Shown here piece by piece: positions 16,470-26,490 of a stretch of 64,000 bases of DNA. Every line of letters begins with the position of its first letter. Position 1 is the first letter of the stretch. The notes beneath the pieces are model-generated. The model was not told where the DNA came from and did not search any database. It saw nothing but the letters and a program-made list of their open reading frames with translations. A program made the translations under genes and the position numbers. Source of the DNA: Terribacillus sp. FSL K6-0262 (lineage in GTDB: Bacteria; Bacillota; Bacilli; Bacillales; Amphibacillaceae); contig NZ_CP150277.1 in assembly GCF_037977385.1 (NCBI RefSeq), positions 2,209,001 through 2,273,000 on the forward strand. Direction: 5' to 3'.

Positions 16470-17873
16470 ATGAAGGTTGCAGAAAGCATACGATTTGAGA
16501 AGAAGGAATTGAACGGAGATACATTGACACCTGTCGTGATTTATAAACGGCTGGCAGGCGAGAAGAAATTTTTGCTGGAAAGTTCGGTTCATCACGCAGG
16601 AAAGGGACGTTATTCCATCATCGGTGCCAATCCATACAAAGAATTGATCGGCAGAGGACGGGAAACGCTGCTCAAGGTATCCGGTCAGGAGGAGAGGGTA
16701 TCGGGGAAGCCGTTGGAGATTTTGAAAAGTCAGATAGGCGGGATGGAGCTGCCGCTTGATTTTCCTTTTTATGGCGGGGCGGTCGGTTATATGGCATATG
16801 ATTCTATCCGGCAGTATGAAGCAATAGGTGATGTTCCGGAGGATCCAATCGGTATGCCGGAAATACATTTCATGTTTTATGAGGACATCATCGTGTATGA
16901 CCATAAGCACCAGCAAATCACTTTGCTGGCGATTGATGGCACAGGCAGCCGGTCCAAGGATTTGCTCCGGGCAAGGCTGGAGGAAATGGAGGAGGAAATA
17001 ACAGCCTACAAAGACATACCTGATGCAGTACTGCCCCCAGTCCGATTCCGGCCGGAAACGGATCAAGCGACATTCATGAAGATGGTGGAAGATGCCAAGG
17101 CATATATCAAAGCTGGCGATGTATTCCAAATAGTGCTTTCCCAGCGGCTGACAGCGGAATTTGATGGAGATGCTTTCAGCTTCTACCGGAAGCTGCGAGC
17201 CAGCAACCCTTCACCATATATGTTTTTCCTTGATTTTGAAGACTATATCGTATTGGGTGCTTCGCCTGAAAGCTTGATCAAGGCAAGCGGCAATGAAGTG
17301 ACGGCTAACCCGATTGCGGGATCGAGGCCGCGCGGAAAGACGCTGGCGCAGGATGAGCAGCTGACGGATGAGCTTTTGGCGGATGAAAAGGAGCTGGCAG
17401 AGCATCGGATGCTTGTCGACTTAAGCCGCAATGACCTGGGGCGTGTGTGTAAGGTGGGAACCGTAGAGCTGACCAAATATATGGCAGTGGAAAAGTATCA
17501 GCACATCATGCATATCGTTTCCGAGGTACGGGGAGAGCTGGCTGATGGCATGTCTGGATTGGATGCACTGATAGCTGCCCTTCCAGCCGGGACGGTATCC
17601 GGTGCCCCGAAAATACGGGCAATGGAACTGATCAATCAATTCGAAAGGAAAAAACGGGGCCTTTACGCTGGGGCAGTCGGTTATATCAATATGAATGGCG
17701 ATCTTGATCTGGCGCTGGCAATCCGGACGATGATCGTAAAGGATGCTAAAGCATATGTACAGGCGGGAGCCGGTCTTGTATATGACTCCGATCCGGAGAC
17801 GGAGTATCACGAAACGCTGCATAAAGCGAAATCTTTAACGGAGGTTGGTTCACATGATCCTGCTGATCGATAA
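16470..17873 (+). CDS. trpE: Anthranilate synthase component I
   Basis: 467 residues. It converts chorismate to anthranilate with ammonia from TrpG. The N-terminal LLESS motif that binds feedback-inhibiting tryptophan is present, with the catalytic C-terminal chorismate-binding domain (PIAGSRPRGKT, DLSRNDLGRVCK, AGTVSGAPKIRAMELI). The GAGGGAG site precedes the ATG. First gene of trpEGDCFBA; it overlaps trpG by 20 nt. Confidence 0.97.
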   Translation: MKVAESIRFEKKELNGDTLTPVVIYKRLAGEKKFLLESSVHHAGKGRYSIIGANPYKELIGRGRETLLKVSGQEERVSGKPLEILKSQIGGMELPLDFPFYGGAVGYMAYDSIRQYEAIGDVPEDPIGMPEIHFMFYEDIIVYDHKHQQITLLAIDGTGSRSKDLLRARLEEMEEEITAYKDIPDAVLPPVRFRPETDQATFMKMVEDAKAYIKAGDVFQIVLSQRLTAEFDGDAFSFYRKLRASNPSPYMFFLDFEDYIVLGASPESLIKASGNEVTANPIAGSRPRGKTLAQDEQLTDELLADEKELAEHRMLVDLSRNDLGRVCKVGTVELTKYMAVEKYQHIMHIVSEVRGELADGMSGLDALIAALPAGTVSGAPKIRAMELINQFERKKRGLYAGAVGYINMNGDLDLALAIRTMIVKDAKAYVQAGAGLVYDSDPETEYHETLHKAKSLTEVGSHDPADR

Positions 17874-18456
17874 TTATGATTCTTTTACGTATAACCTTTT
17901 CCAATACATGGCGGAACTTGGCGAAGAGGTCAAAGTTGTCCGGAATGATGCGGCCACGATCCGGGAAATCGAAGTGCTGGATCCAGAGGCAATCATCATT
18001 TCACCTGGACCAGGCAGACCGGAGGATGCCGGTATTTGTATCGAAGCCATCCGGTACTTTGCCGGCAGGATTCCAATCCTTGGCATCTGTCTCGGGCACC
18101 AGGCGATAGGCGCAGCCTTCGGGGCAGATATCGTCCGGGCTGGCCAAATCAAGCATGGCAAGACATCGACACTTCGTTATGTAGGGGAACCAGCCATCGA
18201 GCACATCATCAAAGATCTGCCCATCATGCGCTATCATTCCCTCGTCATTGATAGACGCACTGTTCCGAATGAATTGGCAGTCATTGCTTATGCAGAAGAT
18301 GACGAGGAAATCATGGCTGTCCAGCATAGCCGTTATCCTGTTCATGGATTGCAGTTCCATCCAGAGTCCATCGGGACCGAAGCGGGCAAGGAGATCGTGA
18401 AGTATTATATTCAACTCATGAAAGAAGGGGAAAGTAATGGAACCATTATTGGCTAA
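17854..18456 (+). CDS. trpG: Anthranilate synthase glutamine amidotransferase component
   Basis: 200 residues, class I amidotransferase. IDNYDSFTYNL at the start, nucleophile Cys in GICLGHQ, and catalytic His-Glu in LQFHPES. ATG 17854 has a GGAGG site inside the end of trpE. In B. subtilis the amphibolic trpG/pabA sits in the folate operon; here it is inside the trp operon. It may be dedicated to TrpE or shared with PabB, which cannot be decided from this window. Confidence 0.95.
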   Translation: MILLIDNYDSFTYNLFQYMAELGEEVKVVRNDAATIREIEVLDPEAIIISPGPGRPEDAGICIEAIRYFAGRIPILGICLGHQAIGAAFGADIVRAGQIKHGKTSTLRYVGEPAIEHIIKDLPIMRYHSLVIDRRTVPNELAVIAYAEDDEEIMAVQHSRYPVHGLQFHPESIGTEAGKEIVKYYIQLMKEGESNGTIIG

Positions 18457-19453
18457 GCTTGCAAATACAAAGGCTTTGACGTATGCAGAAGCATTGCAGG
18501 CATCACGTGAATTGCTGGATGGCAGCATGCCGGATGCTGTAGCAGGAGCCTTCCTTTCCATGCTGCAAACCCGCGGGGAAACAGCCGATGAAGTGGCAGG
18601 CATGGTGGCGGCGATCCGGGAGAAAGCGCAGATCATCCCGCTTCAAGCAGCCGATGTGATGGATAATTGCGGTACAGGAGGCGATGGGTCGCAGAGCTTC
18701 AATATCAGTACGACAGCAGCCTTTGTCATTGCAGGTGCCGGCATCACGATAGCCAAGCATGGCAACCGCAGTGTATCCAGCAGAACCGGCAGTGCGGATG
18801 TACTGGAGAAGCTGGGTATCCCATTGTATTTGCCTGCTGAGGAGATGACGCATCTGCTTGAAGAGAATGGCATCGCTTTTCTGTTCGCGCCGCATGTACA
18901 TCCAGGTTTGAAGCAGGTGATGCAGCTTCGCAAAGTGCTGCGTATTCCGACGATTTTCAATTTGATCGGGCCATTGACGAATCCGGTTCGGCTTGATTCA
19001 CAGCTGCTCGGCATTTATCGTCGCGACATGCTGGGGATGATGGCAGAAGCTCTTGATAAGCTGGGGCGCAAGCGGGCAATCGTCATCAATGGTGCGGGGT
19101 ACATGGATGAAGCATCATTGGCAGGAGAGAATCATCTTGTTTTGCTTGAGGATGGCAAGCAGGCAGCCTTCACTCTCCATCCGGAAGAAGTCGGCCTGCC
19201 GGTATATCCGCTTGAAGCGATCAAGGGCGGCGATGCAGCTGAGAATGCAGATATCCTGCTGCGTGTATTGAACGGAGAAGCTGGCGTCCACAGGGATACG
19301 GTCCTATTGAATGCAGGTCTGGGCATCTTTGCCAATGGCAAGGCAGCCTCCATCCAGGAAGGGATCCAGCTTGCCAAGGAAAGCATTGATAGCGGGGCGG
19401 CAAGACAGAAGCTGCAGTATTTGATCGATTATAAAAAGGAAGTGACACCATGA
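18437..19453 (+). CDS. trpD: Anthranilate phosphoribosyltransferase
   Basis: 338 residues. It transfers phosphoribosyl from PRPP to anthranilate. The PRPP-binding NCGTGGDGSQSFNIST loop and KHGNRSVSSRTGSADVLE are intact, as is NLIGPLTNP. It overlaps trpG by 20 nt and trpC by 4 nt, so translation is coupled. Confidence 0.97.
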   Translation: MEPLLAKLANTKALTYAEALQASRELLDGSMPDAVAGAFLSMLQTRGETADEVAGMVAAIREKAQIIPLQAADVMDNCGTGGDGSQSFNISTTAAFVIAGAGITIAKHGNRSVSSRTGSADVLEKLGIPLYLPAEEMTHLLEENGIAFLFAPHVHPGLKQVMQLRKVLRIPTIFNLIGPLTNPVRLDSQLLGIYRRDMLGMMAEALDKLGRKRAIVINGAGYMDEASLAGENHLVLLEDGKQAAFTLHPEEVGLPVYPLEAIKGGDAAENADILLRVLNGEAGVHRDTVLLNAGLGIFANGKAASIQEGIQLAKESIDSGAARQKLQYLIDYKKEVTP

Positions 19454-20232
19454 CATTTTTGGCAAAAATACTAGAAGAAAAACGAACAGAAATCAGCTTC
19501 CTGAAGCAAACCTATCGTCCGACGGCAGCGCAGCGTCAGCCGATTTCCCTATATGAACGATTCCAGGAGCAGGAACAGCTTCAAATCATTGCCGAAATCA
19601 AGCGTGCTTCGCCTTCCAAGGGTATGATCAATCCCGATGTGGTGCCAGCGGATCAGGCTGCAATGTACGAAGCGGCAGGAGCGGGAGCCATTTCCGTCTT
19701 GACTGATACACCGTTCTTCAAAGGTACGATGGACGATTTGGCAGCTGTCCGGGAAGCGGTCGAAATCCCGATATTGAATAAAGATTTCATCCTTGATGAA
19801 ATCCAGATAGACAGGGCTGCGGATTATGGTGCCGATGTGATACTGCTCATCGTTGCAGCTTTGGAACAGGAGCGGCTGCATGCTCTTTATCGGTATGCGG
19901 CATCGAAAGGGCTGGATGTGCTGACAGAGGTGCACAATGAAGGGGAATTGGCACAAGCGCAGGAACTCGGGGCAAGGATTATTGGTATCAACAACCGGAA
20001 CTTGAAAACCTTCGAAGTTGACTTAGGCGTGACAGAGCGACTGCTCAAAAAAATCGATACCTCGGCTACACTTGTCATCAGTGAAAGCGGCATGGCGGTA
20101 CCGGAAGATGCAGCTCGCGCAGCAAAGGCAGGTGCAAGGGGCATCCTTGTCGGGGAAACACTCATGCGTGCATTTGATGTATCCTCCGTCTTGAAGTCAC
20201 TTCAAGTTCCTGTGGGAGCTGCATCATCATGA
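19450..20232 (+). CDS. trpC: Indole-3-glycerol-phosphate synthase
   Basis: 260 residues, TIM barrel, monofunctional. IAEIKRASPSKG carries the catalytic Glu/Lys, with VLTDTPFFKG, LNKDFILDEIQI (catalytic Lys), GINNRNLKTFEVD and SESGM following. It decarboxylates and closes the ring of CdRP to indole-glycerol phosphate. The ATGA overlaps join it to trpD and trpF. Confidence 0.97.
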   Translation: MTFLAKILEEKRTEISFLKQTYRPTAAQRQPISLYERFQEQEQLQIIAEIKRASPSKGMINPDVVPADQAAMYEAAGAGAISVLTDTPFFKGTMDDLAAVREAVEIPILNKDFILDEIQIDRAADYGADVILLIVAALEQERLHALYRYAASKGLDVLTEVHNEGELAQAQELGARIIGINNRNLKTFEVDLGVTERLLKKIDTSATLVISESGMAVPEDAARAAKAGARGILVGETLMRAFDVSSVLKSLQVPVGAASS

Positions 20233-20837
20233 TCGTGAAAATATGCGGAATCCAATCAGTCGAAGCTGGGAAGGCTGCAGTGGAAGCTGGGGCTGACATG
20301 ATTGGCTTCGTCTTTGCCGACAGCAGAAGGAGAGTGTCGCCTGAGCAGGCAGCCAGCATCACCCGACAGCTGCCGCCAAAAGTAAAAACAGTAGGTGTGT
20401 TCGTCAACGAACCGATCGAAAGTTTGCAGGATATTGCCGAGACTGCGGAACTGGACTATATTCAGCTGCATGGGGATGAAACGCCATCCTACGTCAGATC
20501 CATCAATAAGCCCGTCATAAAGGCTTTTTCAGTAGCATCGGAGGATGACTTGCAGCTGCTGGCGGCATATCCATGTGATTATTATCTGCTGGACAGTCCG
20601 GCGGAAGCATACCGCGGAGGTAATGGTACCACGTTCGATTGGTCGCTGGCAAGCTCCGACGCAATTCCGAGGGAAAAGCTTTTCCTGGCAGGAGGATTGC
20701 ATGCCGGGAATGTACAGCAGGCCATCCGGGAAGTGCATCCTGCAGGAGTCGATGTCAGCAGCGGCGTGGAGACGGAAAGACAAAAGGATCCAGTTAAAAT
20801 ACAGCAATTTATTACAGCGGCAAAGAGAGGGAAGTGA
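20229..20837 (+). CDS. trpF: Phosphoribosylanthranilate isomerase
   Basis: 202 residues. Catalytic Cys in VKICGIQ and Asp in the GVDVSSGVE strand; FAGSRR-type phosphate loop ([13 protein letters not shown]) and LHGDE are present. Amadori isomerisation of PRA to CdRP. It starts by overlapping the trpC stop by 4 nt. Confidence 0.96.
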   Translation: MIVKICGIQSVEAGKAAVEAGADMIGFVFADSRRRVSPEQAASITRQLPPKVKTVGVFVNEPIESLQDIAETAELDYIQLHGDETPSYVRSINKPVIKAFSVASEDDLQLLAAYPCDYYLLDSPAEAYRGGNGTTFDWSLASSDAIPREKLFLAGGLHAGNVQQAIREVHPAGVDVSSGVETERQKDPVKIQQFITAAKRGK

Positions 20838-20841
20838 AAAA

Positions 20842-22047
20842 ATGGCTATTTATCCGACAGAAACAGGACTTTACGGCAGTTTTGGCGGCCGATTTGTACC
20901 GGAAACATTGATGCCGGCCATCTTGGAGCTCGAGCAGGCATTCCAAAAAGCAAAGACGGACCCAGCCTTCCAGGAAGAGATGCGTTATTATCTAAAGCAA
21001 TACATCGGCCGGGAGACACCGCTTTATTATGCAGAGCGTCTTTCGGCGTCCCTGGGCGGTCCGAAAATCTATTTGAAACGGGAAGACCTCAATCATACAG
21101 GTGCCCATAAAATCAATAATACAATCGGCCAGGCGCTGCTGACACAGCGGATGGGCAAGAAAAAGGTCGTCGCGGAAACAGGGGCCGGCCAGCATGGTGT
21201 GGCCACTGCGACAGTCAGTGCCCTGCTTGGATTGGAATGCATCATCTTCATGGGAAAGGAAGACGTCAGAAGGCAGGCTTTGAACGTTTATCGTATGGAG
21301 CTGCTTGGTGCGCAGGTCGTATCCGTCGATCAAGGGAACGGTACACTGAAGGATGCTGTAAATGAAGCGATGCGTTACTGGACGGCAAATGTCGAAGATA
21401 CGCATTATATCTTCGGCACGGCTGCTGGTCCGCACCCGTTCCCGCAAATCGTCCGGGACTTTCAGCGTGTGATCGGTGATGAAACGCGCAAGCAGATCCT
21501 GGAAGCGGAAGGAAAGCTTCCGGAAGCGATTGTTGCCTGTGTCGGCGGCGGAAGTAATGCAATCGGCATGTTCTATCCATTCGTGGAGGATAATGAAGTG
21601 AAAATGTTTGGTGTGGAAGCTGGCGGTAAAGGGCTGCCGACAGGACAGCATGCAGCTTCCCTTTCCGAAGGGAAAGCTGGCATCCTGCATGGATCATTAT
21701 CCTATCTTCTGCAAAATGAGGACGGTCAAGTGCAAGAGGCTCATTCCATTTCTGCCGGATTGGATTACCCGGGTGTCGGACCAGAGCACAGTTATCTGAA
21801 GGATACAGGGCGCGTGACGTATGATGCAGTCACCGACGAGGAAGCGCTGGGGGCAGTACGGCTTCTGTCCAGGACAGAAGGAATCATACCGGCATTGGAA
21901 AGCGCTCATGCAGTGGCATATTGCAAAAAGCTCGCACCGGCGATGAAGAAAGAGGATGTGCTGGTTGTCTGCTTGTCGGGACGCGGTGACAAAGATGTAA
22001 ATACAATCAGGGAAGCACATGAGACAGGAGGGGATCGGCATGAGTAA
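20842..22047 (+). CDS. trpB: Tryptophan synthase beta chain
   Basis: 401 residues. The PLP lysine is in [24 protein letters not shown] and the phosphate-binding [10 protein letters not shown] are intact. It condenses indole with serine. ATG 20842 is 4 nt after trpF with a GAGAGGGAAG site. Confidence 0.98.
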   Translation: MAIYPTETGLYGSFGGRFVPETLMPAILELEQAFQKAKTDPAFQEEMRYYLKQYIGRETPLYYAERLSASLGGPKIYLKREDLNHTGAHKINNTIGQALLTQRMGKKKVVAETGAGQHGVATATVSALLGLECIIFMGKEDVRRQALNVYRMELLGAQVVSVDQGNGTLKDAVNEAMRYWTANVEDTHYIFGTAAGPHPFPQIVRDFQRVIGDETRKQILEAEGKLPEAIVACVGGGSNAIGMFYPFVEDNEVKMFGVEAGGKGLPTGQHAASLSEGKAGILHGSLSYLLQNEDGQVQEAHSISAGLDYPGVGPEHSYLKDTGRVTYDAVTDEEALGAVRLLSRTEGIIPALESAHAVAYCKKLAPAMKKEDVLVVCLSGRGDKDVNTIREAHETGGDRHE

Positions 22048-22819
22048 AGCAAAGCTGGATACGGCATTCCAAACAGCGGCGGATGCTGGGGAAAAAGCAT
22101 TCGTACCTTATATCATGGCTGGTGATGGCGGCTTGGACAGCCTGAATGAACGCATTCGTTTCCTAGCTGAATGCGGCGCTACAGCAATCGAGCTGGGACT
22201 GCCGTTCTCAGATCCGGTTGCTGACGGCCCGACGATCCAGGCAGCAGGCATACGTGCATTGGAAGCTGGTACGACGGTTCAAGCGGTTTTGAATGAGGTG
22301 GCAAAGGAGAAAGCGGGCCGTACCGTGCCTCTTGTCATCATGACTTATTTGAACCCAGTCTTTGCTTATGGAGTGGAAGCTTTTGCGTCCGCTTGTGCGG
22401 AAGCAGGGATATCCGGTCTCATCCTGCCTGATTTGCCGCTCGAGGAAGAAGGGCTGGTAACCGAAGCACTGAAGAAGCATGACATTGCATTGATTCGTCT
22501 GGTCGCATTGACAAGCACTCCGGAAAGGATCCGGGCACTTGCAGAGCGTGCGGAGGGATTCCTTTATGCAGTGACGGTGGCAGGAACGACAGGAGAGAGA
22601 GCGAGCTTCGTCGATAAACTTGGTACGCATCTGATGGCATTGAAAGAGGTCAGCAAGGCGCCTGTGCTGGCAGGCTTCGGTGTCTCCACGCCGGATCATG
22701 TCAAGGAACTGAGCCAGTACTGCGACGGTGTGGTAGTAGGAAGCAAGATCGTCGATGCCTTGCATCGAGGGGAAAGGCAGCAAGTGAGAGATTTGATTGC
22801 ATCCAGGAAGCAGGCCTGA
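22040..22819 (+). CDS. trpA: Tryptophan synthase alpha chain
   Basis: 259 residues. Catalytic Glu in [14 protein letters not shown] and Asp in [20 protein letters not shown] is the phosphate-binding loop region. It cleaves indole-glycerol phosphate and channels indole to TrpB. A GGAGGGGA site precedes ATG 22040, overlapping the trpB end by 8 nt. Last gene of the operon. Confidence 0.97.
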   Translation: MSKAKLDTAFQTAADAGEKAFVPYIMAGDGGLDSLNERIRFLAECGATAIELGLPFSDPVADGPTIQAAGIRALEAGTTVQAVLNEVAKEKAGRTVPLVIMTYLNPVFAYGVEAFASACAEAGISGLILPDLPLEEEGLVTEALKKHDIALIRLVALTSTPERIRALAERAEGFLYAVTVAGTTGERASFVDKLGTHLMALKEVSKAPVLAGFGVSTPDHVKELSQYCDGVVVGSKIVDALHRGERQQVRDLIASRKQA

Positions 22820-22840
22820 GCATTGCTTCCTCCGGGCAGG

Positions 22841-22876
22841 GTCCAGGGAAAACAATTATTTCCCTGGACTCTTTTT
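22841..22876 (+). terminator. trp operon terminator
   Basis: GTCCAGGGAAA (22841-22851) pairs with TTTCCCTGGAC (22859-22869), followed by TCTTTTT. Confidence 0.92.
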
Positions 22877-22962
22877 CCATGTCATCAAATTGGGTTAATC
22901 TTGTTATCAAGTGAAACATTGCCAGCATTCATCCGTATATATAGGAAAACAGGGAAGAAAGG

Positions 22963-23868
22963 ATGGTGCTGGTGCTTGAATTGAAAGATGTGACCAAAAG
23001 GTTCGGCAAACATACTGCTGTAGATCAGCTGACATTATCAATACCGGAAGGAGAGATTTTTGGATTCCTGGGAGCTAACGGTGCCGGGAAAACGACTACA
23101 TTCCGTATGATTCTCAATCTATTGGAGAATACAGAAGGAGAAATATTCTGGCGAGGCAGCAAGATTACATACGACCAGAGCAATGAAATAGGCTATCTCC
23201 CGGAGGAACGCGGGCTTTATCCCAAGCTTACCGTGAAGGATCAGCTCGTATACCTTGCCAAGCTTAGGGGAATGGCAAAGGCAGACAGTGTCAAGGCCTT
23301 GAAGAGCTGGCTCGAGCGGTTCAATATAACAGAATATGAAAACAAAAAAGTGGAAGAGCTCTCCAAAGGGAATCAGCAGAAAATACAATTCATATCCGCT
23401 GTATTACACAATCCTCGGCTGCTGATATTGGATGAACCATTCTCGGGCTTGGATCCTGTCAATGTGGAAATGCTGAAACAAGCAGTCATCGAGTTGAAAC
23501 AGGCCGGGACCTCGATCATATTTTCCTCTCACCGTATGGAGCATGTAGAAGAGCTATGCCGTTACCTGTGCATCATGAAGCGGGGAAGGCCGGTCGTGGA
23601 AGGTGATTTGGTGGAAATAAAACGTTCTTTCCGTAAAAAGAACATCACCATTGCAGCAGACTATGATGTAACTTTCTTGAAAGACACAGCTGGTGTGGTG
23701 AAATATCAGGAGACACAGCAGGGATGCAAACTGCAGATTGCATCGTCGGAAGATGCCAAAACCGTTTGGAAGCTGCTGACCGAGAAAGGCTTCGTCACTA
23801 AATTCGAAGTGGGGGAACCTACTCTGAACGATATCTTCATCGAAAAGGCAGGTGAGTCCTATGCGTAA
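22963..23868 (+). CDS. ABC exporter ATPase, YhaQ/NatA-like
   Basis: About 301 residues. Walker A GANGAGKTT, signature LSKGNQQKIQFISAVLHNP and Walker B LLILDEPFSGLDP are intact, with a C-terminal regulatory domain of about 75 residues ending TLNDIFIEKAG. This is typical of the YhaQ subgroup of Na+-efflux-type ATPases. The start is uncertain: ATG 22963 or GTG 22972, both close behind an AAAGG element. Forms a two-gene exporter with the next gene. Confidence 0.88.
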   Translation: MVLVLELKDVTKRFGKHTAVDQLTLSIPEGEIFGFLGANGAGKTTTFRMILNLLENTEGEIFWRGSKITYDQSNEIGYLPEERGLYPKLTVKDQLVYLAKLRGMAKADSVKALKSWLERFNITEYENKKVEELSKGNQQKIQFISAVLHNPRLLILDEPFSGLDPVNVEMLKQAVIELKQAGTSIIFSSHRMEHVEELCRYLCIMKRGRPVVEGDLVEIKRSFRKKNITIAADYDVTFLKDTAGVVKYQETQQGCKLQIASSEDAKTVWKLLTEKGFVTKFEVGEPTLNDIFIEKAGESYA

Positions 23869-25111
23869 GTTTTGGATTGTATTTTCGCATACCTATCTAT
23901 CCCGGGTGAAAACAAAAGGCTATATCATTTCAAGCGCAATTTTCTTACTTGCCATTTGCGGATTTTTTTATGTGCCGGATATCATCGATCGTTTTTCTGG
24001 GGACAGCGAAGATCCGGTGGTGGCGGTGATTGATGAGACTGAAAATCAGCAGCTCTACGAAGCATTGAGTACCAGTGCCGATGGATATCAGCCTATGCTG
24101 TTTGACGGCAATGAAGAAGAAGCAAAGCAGGCGGTAGAAAATGAAGAATATGAGGGTCTGCTCGTCTTGAGTCAGTCGGAGCAAAACCTGCCGCAGGCTG
24201 TTTTTTATGGGATGCAGCTGACGAATGGCACCAGCGATGATATCGAGGCACAGCTGCAGCAAATCAAAGTAGCGCAAGCTGCTTCGCAGGCTGGGGTGGA
24301 TGAAGCAACCATCCAGGATATTTATACGCCTGTTTCTTTCCAGCGGGAAGCACTTGATGAGGAAGCAAAAACGGAAGAAGAACTGGCAGGATCATATGGA
24401 CTTGTCTATATTTTAGTCTTTGCGCTTTATATGAGTGTCATTATTTACGGCATGATGATCGCAACGGATATTACCAATGAAAAATCCTCCAGAGTAATGG
24501 AGATATTGATATCCAGTTCCTCTCCGGTCGGTCAAATGTTCGCAAAGATTCTTGCGATTGGAATGATGGGGCTTACACAAGTCGCATTGATCACAGCTGC
24601 TGTGTATGCCATGATCCAAATCCGAGGCCAGGAACTGGGCGGAGGCTTCTTCGATTTTATCGGGATAGCCAATGCTTCACCGGTTACATTGACCTTTGCG
24701 CTGATCTTCTTTATTTTAGGCTATTTCCTATATGCCACCATATGTGCCGGACTTGGCTCGGTGGTAAGCAGGATGGAGGATGTCCAGCAGCTTGTCAGTC
24801 CGGTCATCTTTTTGGTGATGGGTGCTTTCTTCCTTTCCATATACGGACTTGGCTCACCTGATTCGCCGATCATTGTCGCTGCATCTTACATTCCATTCTT
24901 TACACCGATGATCATGTTCCTTCGCATCGGAATGCTGGGAGTACCCGCTTGGGAAATAGCTCTATCCATCGCCATTCTTGTAGCAGCAATCCTGCTCATT
25001 GCCTGGTTATCCGCCAAAGTTTATCGCGGCGGGGTCCTGATGTACGGAAAAGGCGGTTCGTTCAATCAGCTGAAGGAAGCGTTGAAGTTATCGGGTAATA
25101 TAAAAAAATAA
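23861..25111 (+). CDS. ABC exporter permease, YhaP/NatB-like
   Basis: 416 residues. One N-terminal membrane segment, a large extracytoplasmic domain (about residues 45-180), then about five to six membrane segments (ABC2-type; IATDITNEKSSRVMEILISS is the conserved loop). ATG 23861 has an AAAAGGCAGG site and overlaps the ATPase gene by 8 nt. The YhaQP/NatAB family is linked to Na+ extrusion and envelope stress; the actual substrate is not proven. Confidence 0.88.
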   Translation: MRKFWIVFSHTYLSRVKTKGYIISSAIFLLAICGFFYVPDIIDRFSGDSEDPVVAVIDETENQQLYEALSTSADGYQPMLFDGNEEEAKQAVENEEYEGLLVLSQSEQNLPQAVFYGMQLTNGTSDDIEAQLQQIKVAQAASQAGVDEATIQDIYTPVSFQREALDEEAKTEEELAGSYGLVYILVFALYMSVIIYGMMIATDITNEKSSRVMEILISSSSPVGQMFAKILAIGMMGLTQVALITAAVYAMIQIRGQELGGGFFDFIGIANASPVTLTFALIFFILGYFLYATICAGLGSVVSRMEDVQQLVSPVIFLVMGAFFLSIYGLGSPDSPIIVAASYIPFFTPMIMFLRIGMLGVPAWEIALSIAILVAAILLIAWLSAKVYRGGVLMYGKGGSFNQLKEALKLSGNIKK

Positions 25112-25129
25112 AAATTGATCAAGATAACA

Positions 25130-25160
25130 AAAGGCTGCCGAGACTTTCTTGGCAGCCTTT
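25130..25160. terminator. Bidirectional terminator, exporter / VOC gene
   Basis: AAAGGCTGCC and GGCAGCCTTT with an 11-nt loop between two convergent genes. Confidence 0.88.
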
Positions 25161-25170
25161 CGACTCATTA

Positions 25171-25599
25171 TCAATGATTTTCAGCGACAGTGGATACTTG
25201 CCATGTAACGCCGAATTTATCTTTTACCTGGCCGTATAATGGGCTCCAAAATGTTTGCTGCAGTTCCATGATTACCTGGCCGCCGACGGAAAGCTTATCA
25301 AACACATCCCTTGCTTTTTCCGGTGTGCTGATGGAAACGGCGATCCCCACTTGATCACCCAGCTCAAACGGCTGTCCTGGAAATGTATCGGAAAGCATCA
25401 GGTCATTGCTTCCTATTTTTAAATGCGCATGCAAAACACGGTCCTTGGCTTCGGCAGGTATGGGATGATTCGGGTCTTCCGGCATATCACCGAAGGTTTG
25501 GATGCTCAATACTTGCGCATCCAATGCATCCTCATATAATTCGACTGCTTCTTGTCCATTGCCATTTGTGACGATATAAGAATTGATGCCCTGTACCAT
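25171..25599 (-). CDS. VOC superfamily protein, PhnB/YjdN-like
   Basis: 142 residues. Glyoxalase/VOC fold of the PhnB-like subgroup: NGNGQEAVELYEDAL at the start, LMLSDTFPGQP in the middle, and LQQTFWSPLYGQVKDKFGVTWQV at the end. Members include misnamed 3-demethylubiquinone methyltransferase-like proteins; function is generally unknown. The ATG 25599 has an AGGA site 8 nt upstream. Monocistronic between two terminators. Confidence 0.88.
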   Translation of the reverse strand: MVQGINSYIVTNGNGQEAVELYEDALDAQVLSIQTFGDMPEDPNHPIPAEAKDRVLHAHLKIGSNDLMLSDTFPGQPFELGDQVGIAVSISTPEKARDVFDKLSVGGQVIMELQQTFWSPLYGQVKDKFGVTWQVSTVAENH

Positions 25600-25680
25600 T
25601 TTCAACATCCTATCTGTAGTTATTTCAATCCTGTAAGATATTCGCTGTCAATGGCGGGATTCCTGTCCGCAAGCAGCAAA

Positions 25681-25718
25681 AAACCATCCATCAAGTCGTT
25701 GAAATTGATGGATGGTTT
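25681..25718 (-). terminator. Terminator downstream of the uronate-dehydrogenase-like gene
   Basis: AAACCATCCATCAA pairs perfectly with TTGATGGATGGTTT around a 10-nt loop. On the minus strand it follows the gene stop by 4 nt and is followed by a TTTTTT-like tract. Confidence 0.88.
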
Positions 25719-25722
25719 CGAA

Positions 25723-26487
25723 TTATCTTCCGAAGTTCGTAAACACACCGCCGACGTAATCGGTCACATTTTCCGGTTTGACGTTTTCTATTTCGTCCCG
25801 GTAATCGTCTGGATCATCTTCGGGTTGATAACCGATTTTGGCTGCATCGCGATTGTCAAAATAATCATTATGCAGGGAAGAGACACCATAATGGACAGCT
25901 GTACCAATCCGATCTGCCTCCAGGCATCGGACGATCAGCTGATTCATATCCCTGACGCTTATCCATGTGTTCAGGTTGCGATGTTCAGCAGGCTTTTCCA
26001 AATAGCTGCCGATACGCAGGCTGGCAGTCTCGATGCCATGTTTTTGGTGATACATATTGGCCAGGTTCTCACCGAAGGCTTTGCTTGCGCCATAGTATGT
26101 ATCAGGCAAATGAGGGGCATCCGGACCGATGGATTGATTGATAGGATGGAAGCCGACTGCATGATTGCTGCTGGCGAAAACGATCCTTTTCACTCCATGC
26201 TTTTTGGCTGCTTCATATATATGGTAGGTACCATTGAAATTATTTCGGTTGATTTGCTCATATGTGCTTTCGGTTGCAATACCGCCGAGGTGGACGATTG
26301 CATCCGCGCCTTCAGCAAGTTTCTCCACTTCTTCCAATACCGCTAGATCCGCCTGCCGGAAGTCCCCGAATTCCTTCAGTTCTTCGTCCTGCTTGATATC
26401 CGTCAAAACCAATTCATAATCCTGATGGATAGCTTTCACCAGATTCTTGCCGATATGGCCGGCAGCTCCCGTTACAAGTACTTTCAT
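25723..26487 (-). CDS. NAD-dependent epimerase/dehydratase family, uronate-dehydrogenase-like
   Basis: 254 residues, extended SDR fold. TGAAGHIGKNL binds NAD; the catalytic Tyr/Lys are in YYGASKAFGENLA. VHLGGIA, IVFASSNHAVGFHP, GPDAPHLPDTYYG and LRIGSY closely follow the uronate dehydrogenase pattern (oxidation of galacturonate or glucuronate to the lactone). It is 3 nt from the upstream ogt gene, so co-transcribed. No other uronate genes are nearby, so the sugar substrate is inference. Confidence 0.82.
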   Translation of the reverse strand: MKVLVTGAAGHIGKNLVKAIHQDYELVLTDIKQDEELKEFGDFRQADLAVLEEVEKLAEGADAIVHLGGIATESTYEQINRNNFNGTYHIYEAAKKHGVKRIVFASSNHAVGFHPINQSIGPDAPHLPDTYYGASKAFGENLANMYHQKHGIETASLRIGSYLEKPAEHRNLNTWISVRDMNQLIVRCLEADRIGTAVHYGVSSLHNDYFDNRDAAKIGYQPEDDPDDYRDEIENVKPENVTDYVGGVFTNFGR

Positions 26488-26490
26488 TTC

